A stretch of DNA of 5,670 bases, taken from positions 1 through 5,670 of the forward strand of contig CAYYHA010000260.1 of NCBI GenBank assembly GCA_964471535.1. Reading direction: 5' to 3'. Source of the stretch: CAYYHA01 sp964471535. GTDB taxonomy: Bacteria; Myxococcota; Myxococcia; SLRQ01. The notes beneath the pieces were generated by a model, which saw only the letters and a list, made by a program, of their open reading frames with translations, was not told where the DNA came from and searched no databases. Made by a program: the position numbers and the translations under genes. This document shows, piece by piece, positions 1 to 5,323 of this stretch; the stretch's first letter is position 1, and each line of letters starts with the position of its first letter.

Positions 1-1
1 C

Positions 2-586
2 CTCCCCCCCGTGCCGGCGGACGTCCGCCCCGGTCTGACACTGTCCGTCTCCGTCGACGTGCTCAACGCCCTCTTCGATGCGGCGTGGCGGGCAGGGGCG
101 CTCTCGGCCCTGGCTCGGGATCCGGCCTTCCTGCGCCGGGTCAACGCGCGCCTGGCGGGCATCGCTTCCTTCCGCCTCGAGTCGGTGACGCTCGGACTCC
201 CTCCGGTTGCGACGCTCTCCGATGCGGGGCTCGGGCTCACCGTCGCGGAGGTGGAGCTCGGTCTCGAGGATCGCGACGGACAGCGGCGCCGCCTCGTCGC
301 CGCGGGGCACTCGGCGGTCGAAGCCACGCCCCGCGGGGACACTCTCTCGCTGCGGCTTCGGGCGACCGGTGCCGAGGGGAGCTGTACCACCGCGTCCGGC
401 GAGGGCGTGACGCGCTGGCCCTGCTACCCCGAGGTACTGCGGAGCCTCGGCGACGTGCTCGCCCGCCGCGGAGCGCTTTCGGTACGCCTGCCGGACCGCT
501 TGAGCGCCGGGCCTCTGCGAATCGTCGTGCAGGAGGTGACCACCGTCGAGAACGCCCTCCACCTCCACGCCGCGCTCGAGCCCTAG
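2..586 (+). CDS. C-terminal part of a hypothetical protein, possibly with a BPI-like lipid-binding fold (5' partial)
   Basis: The frame is open from the left edge of the window, and the first in-frame start codon (GTG at 11) has no ribosome binding site before it, so the true start probably lies upstream. Counting from that GTG, about 191 residues are visible, ending at the TAG at 584-586. The segment SVDVLNALFDAAWRAGALS (about 12-32) resembles a motif seen in the second domain of BPI/LBP-type proteins, where a conserved Asn-Leu/Ala stretch is followed by an aromatic and a Gly-Ala-Leu. The remainder alternates short hydrophobic and polar strands, as in a beta-rich barrel. Two cysteines (125 and 138) could form a disulfide, which would fit an exported protein. 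No catalytic motif is visible. The BPI idea is inferred from pattern only and is weak; that the reading frame is real is much surer. A gap of 149 bases separates it from the next gene. Confidence 0.72.
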   Translation, partial: LPPVPADVRPGLTLSVSVDVLNALFDAAWRAGALSALARDPAFLRRVNARLAGIASFRLESVTLGLPPVATLSDAGLGLTVAEVELGLEDRDGQRRRLVAAGHSAVEATPRGDTLSLRLRATGAEGSCTTASGEGVTRWPCYPEVLRSLGDVLARRGALSVRLPDRLSAGPLRIVVQEVTTVENALHLHAALEP

Positions 587-587
587 C

Positions 588-608
588 GCCGCCACCTACC
601 CGGGCGGC
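588..608 (+). terminator. Possible weak hairpin after the first gene
   Basis: GCCGCC (588-593) and GGCGGC (603-608) can pair around a 9-base loop, starting one base after the stop codon of the upstream gene. There is no T-run after it, so this could be a factor-dependent end or chance pairing in GC-rich DNA. The rest of the gap to 735 holds a 12-base perfect palindrome at 629-640 and the ribosome binding site of the next gene, and nothing else I can support. Confidence 0.2.
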
Positions 609-628
609 CGGCGGCAGCCGTTGGCAGG

Positions 629-640
629 GGCGCCGGCGCC
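629..640. repeat. 12-base perfect palindrome in an intergenic gap
   Basis: GGCGCCGGCGCC reads the same on both strands. It lies about 95 bases upstream of the next start codon, where a regulator could bind, but such palindromes of G and C arise often by chance at this base composition. No second copy was noticed in the window. Confidence 0.25.
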
Positions 641-722
641 TGGCATGCTCGGATGCATCTTTGGTGCACGAGACGGGGTGGGTGCGCGCTGAGCACCGGC
701 AGCCTGGAGCGCGGGCGCCCCG

Positions 723-733
723 AAGGAGAGGAG
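723..733 (+). promoter_or_regulatory. Strong Shine-Dalgarno site that fixes the start at 736
   Basis: AAGGAGAGGAG ends two bases before the ATG at 736. It is the best ribosome binding site in this stretch and is followed at once by a signal peptide. It therefore decides for a start at 736 over the upstream in-frame starts, the first of which is at 85 inside the previous gene. Confidence 0.8.
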
Positions 734-735
734 CC

Positions 736-1854
736 ATGGACCGCGCGACGCATGCACCCCGCGTACTCGCCCTTGCGGCCTGCCTGGGGATCGCCCTCGA
801 GCCGACCCTCGCCGCTGCGGGGCCCGGGGTGCCCGAGACCCTCGAGGTCGAGATCGCCGGGGTGCCGGCGCGGCTCACCGTCTCCAGCGTCCTCCCATCG
901 AAGCCCCCCGGACGCTACGGGCCGGCGAAGCTCCTCGACGGGAAGCTCTCCACGGCCTGGGTGGAGGGCGATCCTGGCCCGGGGAAGGGCGCCACCCTCT
1001 CGGTGCGTTTCGAATCGCCGGTGGCGATCGACGGGATCGCCTTCGTGCCCGGCTACCAGAAGAACGATGCGGTCTTCCTCGGAAACGCCTTCCCCATCGC
1101 CCTCGGGGTGAAGATGGGCTCGCGCAAACTGACGCTCCAGGTCCCGGCAACCGAAGAGAGCGCCTCGGACGCAGCTGGCGACCCCATCTGTCGGATCAGT
1201 GCGCCGGCTCGGAAAATCCCTTGGCGGGTCCTGCTCCTCGCAAAGCCGGTGAAGACCACCACGCTGACTCTCTGGGTCGAGGATGTCTATCCGGGCCGGC
1301 GCTGGGAAGACCTGCCCATCTCGGAGCTGCGCGTGATCCCCGCCGGGGGCACGCCGAAGCGCGTGCCCCGGGAGGTGCGCCGCGCCCTCGACCTCTTGCG
1401 GGCGATCCGCGCTGAGGCGGGGCTGTCCGCCTCACGCTACGCGAAGACGGTGGAGGTGGGACCGGTGGAGCCCGGTCGCGCAGAGCGTCTCTTCGAGCAG
1501 TCCTATCGGGACGATCTGCCTCCGGACACGCCCTATCCCCTCGCGACGGTCTCCGAGAGCCGCGCCGCCGCCGCCCAAGCGAAGTCCCGCGCCGCCCGCT
1601 TCTTCGCGGCCATGCGGCCCCACCTCCTCGATCACCTCGTCGCCGTCGGGAGCCGCCACCTCTTCGGGCCCACCTCGGAGAGCTTTGGGGACGGGGAGTG
1701 GGTGGACCTCCACCCCGTCGTCGCCTTCGACCGCAAGGGGCGGATCGCGGGCCTCTACGAGGTGCCCCGCTTCGATGGTGCGCCAGGCTGCGGCGGACTG
1801 CCCGACACGCTGGGGGTACAGCGCCCGGATCGCGCCGGCGACGCCACCCCGTAG
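736..1854 (+). CDS. Secreted protein with an NADase-type discoidin-like (F5/8 type C-like) domain
   Basis: A 372-residue predicted exported protein of unknown role. Residues 1-28 form a signal peptide: a charged start, a Leu/Ala-rich core and an Ala-Ala-Ala cleavage region before Gly-Pro. Residues about 48-200 match the pattern of the discoidin-like domain first described on NAD glycohydrolases, where it is thought to bind glycans or aid translocation: a Tyr-Gly-Pro before KLLDGKLSTAW (66-75), a Gly-x-Gly-rich turn (79-86), LSVRF (88-92), then GYQKNDAVFLGNAFP (106-120). A strand-forming tail runs to SELRV (196-200). Residues about 205-372 are a helix-rich segment (FFAAMRPHLLDHL, 289-301) followed by a strand region, which I do not recognise. 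No NADase catalytic domain is present. A binding or scaffolding role at the cell surface or periplasm is inferred. The start is supported by a strong ribosome binding site. Gaps of about 146-149 bases on each side suggest its own transcript. Confidence 0.85.
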   Translation: MDRATHAPRVLALAACLGIALEPTLAAAGPGVPETLEVEIAGVPARLTVSSVLPSKPPGRYGPAKLLDGKLSTAWVEGDPGPGKGATLSVRFESPVAIDGIAFVPGYQKNDAVFLGNAFPIALGVKMGSRKLTLQVPATEESASDAAGDPICRISAPARKIPWRVLLLAKPVKTTTLTLWVEDVYPGRRWEDLPISELRVIPAGGTPKRVPREVRRALDLLRAIRAEAGLSASRYAKTVEVGPVEPGRAERLFEQSYRDDLPPDTPYPLATVSESRAAAAQAKSRAARFFAAMRPHLLDHLVAVGSRHLFGPTSESFGDGEWVDLHPVVAFDRKGRIAGLYEVPRFDGAPGCGGLPDTLGVQRPDRAGDATP

Positions 1855-1871
1855 ACGGGACCCTGGCAGCG

Positions 1872-1890
1872 GCGTCCGGCGCGCCGACGC
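1872..1890 (+). terminator. Candidate hairpin after the discoidin-domain gene
   Basis: GCGTC (1872-1876) pairs with GACGC (1886-1890), with the self-complementary GGCGCGCC (1878-1885) between them and a single C bulged. It starts 17 bases after the stop codon. No T-run follows, so it would be an atypical intrinsic terminator or an RNA-end stabiliser. Confidence 0.28.
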
Positions 1891-1957
1891 AGCCGGCGGC
1901 GCGGTGAAGGCTGGCGTCGACTGAGACGTCCTTCTCTGCTACGCCACTTCCCACCCC

Positions 1958-1981
1958 GGGGCGCACTCGGCTCGGCGCCCC
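1958..1981 (+). promoter_or_regulatory. 7-bp GC hairpin just upstream of a ribosome binding site
   Basis: GGGGCGC (1958-1964) and GCGCCCC (1975-1981) are perfect complements around a 10-base loop. The hairpin ends 8 bases before the GGAGG of the lipoprotein gene. It may be a terminator of upstream transcription or a 5' leader structure near the ribosome binding site. Neither a T-run nor a known riboswitch pattern is visible. Confidence 0.35.
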
Positions 1982-2000
1982 CCGCCCTCGGAGGTCTTTC

Positions 2001-2990
2001 ATGATTCGGCATCCGCACTGGCGCCCTGCCGCCCTCACCGTCGCCCTCTTCACCGCCCTCTTCACTTCGAGCGGCTGCTTCTTCGGGGGTGGCACCGACT
2101 CGGTCATCGACACCTTCGAGCCCGCGAAGGTGGACGACGCCGAGGATGCGGAGAAGCTGGCGGGCCTGAGCGCACCCAACCTGTACTTCACTGGCATGTC
2201 GCCCCTCTTCTTCGTCGAGCTCGCTGCGAGCCTTCCGGAAAAAGACCCCAACTGTCCGGTGGTCGAAGAGGACGGAGACACCACGACCTACTCGGGCGAG
2301 TGCACCACGCAGAGCGGCACCGAAGTCTTCGGCCGGGCCACCGTGGTGAAAACCGGCGAGTTCGGAATCGACTCCGGCTCGCTCTCGGGCAGTGTTCCCA
2401 TCGGCACCTTCACCTACGAGGGCTTCGGCTACCGCGCCTCGCAGAGCTGCGACGACGGCAGCAAGAAGGAAGTCGAGCTGCGCTTCGATGGACGGCTCGA
2501 GAGCAAGGAGACAGGCAGCGGAGCGTACGCCTTCGCAATCGATCTTTTGGGCAAGGGCGATCTCCTCGACTCCAAGACCTGCACCCTGACGCCTGACGGA
2601 ACCTTGGCGCTCGTGTACTCGGGGACCTTCTCGGGCGAGAAGCCGAATGGTGAAGGGCAGTATCAGAAGACCACCTGGAACGGCTCGGGCCGCCTCGGGC
2701 AGACCGACCTGGGACGGGCCTCCGCCACCACCCACGACGAGGTCGTCGACGCGACGGTGTGCGGGTACGAGGCGCTCTCCGGGAGCACGCAGATCTCGGC
2801 AGCCAAGGAGGTGCTCGTCACCTACGACGGAGAGAGCGACTGCAGCATGGACGCGACGGTGAAGTGGTCCCTCGACGGGGCGGAGCAGGGTGAACTCAAA
2901 GGCGTCTCTTGCGCGACGGGCGGGGGCTCGGCCTCTGCGGCGGCGCTCTTGTTCGTGCTCGCCGGGCTTCGGATTCGCCGGCGCCGCTAG
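2001..2990 (+). CDS. Predicted lipoprotein with a MYXO-CTERM-like C-terminal tail
   Basis: A 329-residue exported protein I cannot assign to a functional family. The N-terminus has basic residues, a hydrophobic core (about 10-22) and a lipobox-like Ser-Ser-Gly-Cys ending at Cys26, which predicts lipid attachment by the lipoprotein pathway. The body (about 30-300) is acidic and rich in Gly, Ser and Thr with alternating strand patterns. Its cysteines at 85, 101, 150, 194, 254 and 281 are even in number and may form three disulfides. The tail has Cys304, a Gly/Ser/Ala stretch, a short hydrophobic helix (about 311-323) and RIRRRR at the very end. This is the three-part layout of MYXO-CTERM sorting signals, which in Myxococcota are processed by a myxosortase for surface display. 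Having both signals is odd: either the lipobox, which is not ideal, acts as a plain signal peptide, or the protein is anchored twice. GGAGG at 1990-1994 supports the start. Confidence 0.85.
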   Translation: MIRHPHWRPAALTVALFTALFTSSGCFFGGGTDSVIDTFEPAKVDDAEDAEKLAGLSAPNLYFTGMSPLFFVELAASLPEKDPNCPVVEEDGDTTTYSGECTTQSGTEVFGRATVVKTGEFGIDSGSLSGSVPIGTFTYEGFGYRASQSCDDGSKKEVELRFDGRLESKETGSGAYAFAIDLLGKGDLLDSKTCTLTPDGTLALVYSGTFSGEKPNGEGQYQKTTWNGSGRLGQTDLGRASATTHDEVVDATVCGYEALSGSTQISAAKEVLVTYDGESDCSMDATVKWSLDGAEQGELKGVSCATGGGSASAAALLFVLAGLRIRRRR

Positions 2991-2994
2991 CGCC
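2980..2994 (+). terminator. Small hairpin over the lipoprotein stop codon
   Basis: GGCGC (2980-2984) and GCGCC (2990-2994) can pair around CGCTA, and the stem includes part of the stop codon. It is short, has no T-run and may be chance. Confidence 0.15.
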
Positions 2995-3077
2995 CGCCGC
3001 GCGCCGTCTTGCCGGCGGACGCTGTCACTTTGGGCCTACGCCGCCCGTAGCCCCATCTCCACACGGCTCTTTCGCCA

Positions 3078-3098
3078 CCCCCGAGCGGGGGATAGGAT
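3078..3098 (+). promoter_or_regulatory. C5/G5 inverted repeat joined to a -10-like TAGGAT box before the kinase gene
   Basis: CCCCC (3078-3082) and GGGGG (3087-3091) flank GAGC. One base later TAGGAT (3093-3098) matches four of the six bases of a sigma-70 type -10 element. It lies 10 bases before an in-frame GTG (3109) and 16 before the ATG (3115). A clear -35 element is not visible: TTTCGC at 3070-3075 has suitable spacing but matches poorly. If the box is real, the mRNA would have almost no leader, consistent with the lack of a good ribosome binding site. The AGGA inside it could instead act as a distant ribosome binding site for the GTG. Confidence 0.3.
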
Positions 3099-3114
3099 TC
3101 GCCAGATCGTGGCG

Positions 3115-4509
3115 ATGGGGACAAACGAAATCCCGGAGCGCTTCGGGAAATACACCGTCGAGCGTCGCATCGCGGTGGGAGGAATGGCCGAGGTGTACCT
3201 CGCCACCACACCACCGCCGGTGGTGCGACGGGTCGCCATCAAGCGCATCCGCCCCATGATGGCCACCGAGGCGGACTTCGTCACGATGTTCATCGACGAG
3301 GCCCGCGTCGCCGCCGCCTTCGACCATCCGAACATCGTCCGCGTCCTGGACTTCGAGGCCGCCGACGAAGCAACCGGCGCGCCCTATCTGGTGATGGAGT
3401 ACATCGACGGGCCGGACCTGCGACGCATCATCTTCGAGGCGGCCAGCAAGAAGCTGTGGATCCCCTTCGACATCGGCGCGAGCATCGTGGCGAAGGCGGC
3501 GCGAGGCCTCGACTACGCCCACCGCTTCGCCGGGCCCGATGGGCGGCCGCTCGACGTGATCCACCGCGACCTGAGCCCTCAGAACATCATGCTCACCACC
3601 GGAGGGGTGGTGAAGGTGGTGGACTTCGGCATCGCCAAGGCCGCAGGGCGCAACACGCGGACCCAGGCCGGCGTGATCAAGGGGAAGTACGCCTACATGG
3701 CACCAGAGCAGGTGGAGGGGCGGCCTCTGGATCCCCGCACCGACATCTTCGCGCTGGGCATCCTCCTCTACGAGGTGATGACCTACGTGAACCCCTTCCG
3801 GCACGAGCGGGACGAGGCCACCCTGCTCGCGGTCACCGGCGAGGATCCGGTCCACCCCAAAGAGCGCCGGGCCGACCTCCCAGACGACCTGTGCCGCATC
3901 GCGCTGAAGGCGCTGGCCAAGGATCCCGCGGAGCGCTTCCAGACCGCAGGGGAGTTCGCAGACGCCATCGAGGCGGCCGTGGCGACGCGGCGAACGCCGG
4001 TCACCGAAGCCCACCTCGCCGACTTCCTCGAAGGGCTCGAGGCGATGAGCCATCCCGGGGACACCCCAGAGGTGCCACCGAAGCAGGAGAAGGACTCGGT
4101 GATCTCGGAAGCGGGCCTCGCCGCCTACGCCCGGGAGAGCGCCCGTACGGTGGCTGCCCTTCCCGCCTTCGACGAGGGACCGGAGACTGAGGCACCCGCC
4201 GGTGAAGCTTCGGGCGCGGCGCCGTCTTCCGGGCAACCGTCCACCCCCGAGGCCCCGGCCAGCGCCGCAGCCACGCCCGACCTGGCCGGGGCACCGGAGG
4301 CCAAGGAGGCAGAGGGGCCCCTCGCGCGCGACGACGCCCCCCCGGCGGTCGCCTCGGCACCCACCCAGATCCGGGGGAGCGCGGCGCCGGTATCCGCCCA
4401 GGCGCGCGCAGCCTCTCCTCTGAAGAGTGTGGCCCTGTGGATCGCCGCGCTGGCCTTGCTCGGAGCCGTGGCCGGTGCGGCTGCGGGGCTCCTGCAGCGG
4501 CTCTTCTAG
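3115..4509 (+). CDS. Hanks-type serine/threonine protein kinase with a C-terminal membrane anchor
   Basis: A 464-residue protein kinase that would transfer phosphate from ATP to Ser/Thr of unknown substrates on the cytoplasmic face of the membrane. The kinase domain spans about 13-290: glycine-rich loop IAVGGMAEV (19-27), ATP-binding Lys43 in AIKRI, helix-C Glu62, catalytic loop HRDLSPQN (150-157) with Asp152, DFG (170-172), APE (196-198), and late-lobe Arg274. All core catalytic residues are present, so it is probably active. The usual Lys after the catalytic Asp is Ser154, and the usual Thr of the activation-loop GT is Lys191, both common in myxobacterial kinases. Residues about 312-435 form a disordered Ala/Pro/Glu-rich linker. 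One hydrophobic helix (about 438-459) ends at Gln-Arg-Leu-Phe, leaving no outside sensor domain. The ATG at 3115 is chosen because kinase homology begins right after it. GTG at 3109 is an alternative, adding two residues. The frame opens further upstream, but that would overlap the preceding gene. Confidence 0.95.
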   Translation: MGTNEIPERFGKYTVERRIAVGGMAEVYLATTPPPVVRRVAIKRIRPMMATEADFVTMFIDEARVAAAFDHPNIVRVLDFEAADEATGAPYLVMEYIDGPDLRRIIFEAASKKLWIPFDIGASIVAKAARGLDYAHRFAGPDGRPLDVIHRDLSPQNIMLTTGGVVKVVDFGIAKAAGRNTRTQAGVIKGKYAYMAPEQVEGRPLDPRTDIFALGILLYEVMTYVNPFRHERDEATLLAVTGEDPVHPKERRADLPDDLCRIALKALAKDPAERFQTAGEFADAIEAAVATRRTPVTEAHLADFLEGLEAMSHPGDTPEVPPKQEKDSVISEAGLAAYARESARTVAALPAFDEGPETEAPAGEASGAAPSSGQPSTPEAPASAAATPDLAGAPEAKEAEGPLARDDAPPAVASAPTQIRGSAAPVSAQARAASPLKSVALWIAALALLGAVAGAAAGLLQRLF

Positions 4510-4520
4510 GCGCTGCACCG

Positions 4521-4545
4521 GGCCTCGGGACGATCCCGCGAGGCC
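4521..4545. terminator. Hairpin between two convergent genes, possible bidirectional terminator
   Basis: GGCCTCG (4521-4527) pairs with CGAGGCC (4539-4545). Inside it GGA (4528-4530) pairs with TCC (4534-4536) around a CGA loop, leaving CG bulged. It sits 12 bases after the kinase stop and 26 bases beyond the stop of the gene on the opposite strand, the expected place for a shared terminator. No long T-run follows on either side, as is common in very GC-rich genomes. Confidence 0.45.
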
Positions 4546-4571
4546 TCTTCGGCGCACCGGGTCGGCTGGCG

Positions 4572-5225
4572 CTACTCGCTTTCCTCGAAGGTATTGCCGC
4601 CGAGGTCCTGAATCTCCCCGGCCCCGAGGAGGCGGCGCTTGCCCCGGATGGTGGAGTTCTTCACGTGCACCGTTCCGGCACCCTTGATCTCGAAGGCGAT
4701 GGGTGCCTCCAGGGTCACGCCATCGAGGTAGACGTCGCCGGCTCCGGTCACCACGATGCCCTTCTCCTTGCTCTGCAGGGTCACGCCGGAGAGATGGAGA
4801 TCGCCGCTGCCGCGAACGTGCGCCCCGATCCGTCCTGCCTCGATCGCCGAGTCCTTGACCGAGACGTCACAAGCCCCCGCCACCTCGACCGCGACCGGCG
4901 CACGGATCGCTCGGCCCGAGACGGCGACGTCCTCGGTCCCGCGGCAGCGCACCGTGCCCTTCTTCCAGGCCCGAAGATCGTGCCGGCGCTTCGCCTTGAT
5001 CCGCGCCTTCCCGCCGTCCCCCTTGATCTCGACCGACTTACCGCGGACCTTCACCGTCGTGTCCGCGTCCTTCACCACCACGCCCTTCTTGCCGACCTTC
5101 ACCGTCGTACCGTCGTCGTCCTTCACCACGACGCCGCCCTTGCCGACGGCGACCTGCGCCGAGAGCGGCATGGCGAGCGCGCTGGCGAGAAAGAACGTGG
5201 CCCCTACTGCTACGAAACGTCCCAT
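4572..5225 (-). CDS. Small secreted repeat protein with predicted beta-helix fold
   Basis: A 217-residue exported protein that I do not recognise as a named family. Residues 1-23 form a signal peptide with a hydrophobic core and a Leu-Ser-Ala cleavage site before Gln24. Residues 26-68 contain two close copies of VGKxGVVVKD (27-36 and 44-53) joined by TVKV strands, which occur at 41-44 and 57-60. From about 95 on, a unit of the form Gly-x-Gly-Asp-Val, hydrophobic strand, variable turn, hydrophobic strand recurs with its Asp or equivalent at 99, 120, 142, 164, 185 and 204. The spacings are 21, 22, 22, 21 and 19, close to one rung of a right-handed parallel beta-helix. Two cysteines (94 and 119) lie in equivalent places of adjacent rungs. 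No catalytic site is visible, so a structural or binding role in the envelope is inferred. GGGAGGA just before the ATG at 5225 supports this start over the longer in-frame opening from 5345, which overlaps the divergent gene. It converges with the kinase. Confidence 0.85.
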   Translation of the reverse strand: MGRFVAVGATFFLASALAMPLSAQVAVGKGGVVVKDDDGTTVKVGKKGVVVKDADTTVKVRGKSVEIKGDGGKARIKAKRRHDLRAWKKGTVRCRGTEDVAVSGRAIRAPVAVEVAGACDVSVKDSAIEAGRIGAHVRGSGDLHLSGVTLQSKEKGIVVTGAGDVYLDGVTLEAPIAFEIKGAGTVHVKNSTIRGKRRLLGAGEIQDLGGNTFEESE

Positions 5226-5228
5226 GGT

Positions 5229-5235
5229 TCCTCCC
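5229..5235 (-). promoter_or_regulatory. Shine-Dalgarno site deciding the start at 5225
   Basis: On the minus strand GGGAGGA lies three bases before the ATG at 5225 and directly precedes the signal peptide. This rules against the upstream in-frame start at 5345. Confidence 0.75.
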
Positions 5236-5282
5236 TGTCGCGGGCGGCAGCCGCCGGTGGCTGCGCGCGTCTCCTCCCAAGC

Positions 5283-5288
5283 TGTATA
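5283..5288 (-). promoter_or_regulatory. Possible -10 element for the beta-helix gene
   Basis: The minus strand reads TATACA here, the most AT-rich hexamer of the 98-base divergent gap and close to the TATAAT consensus. It would give a leader of roughly 50 bases before the start at 5225. No convincing -35 element is seen at the right distance. Confidence 0.3.
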
Positions 5289-5307
5289 CGAGACGCCTCC
5301 CTCCGCA

Positions 5308-5313
5308 TAGCAT
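5308..5313 (+). promoter_or_regulatory. Possible -10 element for the ttcA-like gene
   Basis: TAGCAT ends 10 bases before the ATG at 5324, the same spacing as TAGGAT before the GTG at 3109 of the kinase gene. The start has no Shine-Dalgarno site, which would fit a nearly leaderless mRNA. The match is four of six bases and no -35 is evident. Confidence 0.25.
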
Positions 5314-5323
5314 TCACGCGCCC

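Noticed and set aside
641..656. Sigma-54-like promoter (TGGCA followed by TGC)
   Set aside because: The GG and GC elements are one base too far apart for the strict -24/-12 spacing, and the second half is a poor match.
85..735. Upstream extension of the discoidin-domain gene
   Set aside because: The frame is open from 85 but overlaps the first gene, encodes Arg/Pro-rich sequence, and would bury the signal peptide that begins at 736 behind a strong ribosome binding site.
237..878. Minus-strand open frame of 213 codons near the left end
   Set aside because: It runs opposite the first gene and the start of the second, and is almost entirely Arg, Ala, Gly, Pro and Ser with no motif.
1196..2284. 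Long minus-strand open frame across the discoidin gene and the start of the lipoprotein gene
   Set aside because: It overlaps two well-supported genes with good ribosome binding sites and signal peptides, and its product is a low-complexity Arg/Gly/Pro-rich string.
1755..2735. Another long minus-strand open frame opposite the lipoprotein gene
   Set aside because: No start signal, no domain, and full overlap with a gene whose signal peptide and sorting tail are clear.
2890..3108. Upstream extension of the kinase gene
   Set aside because: The extra residues are Arg/Ala-rich, overlap the end of the lipoprotein gene and lie outside the kinase domain.
3025..4557. Long open frame (510 codons) antisense to the kinase gene
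   Set aside because: It lies opposite a kinase with all catalytic motifs intact. Its translation is rich in Arg, Gly and His with no recognisable domain, as expected from the reverse of GC-rich codons.
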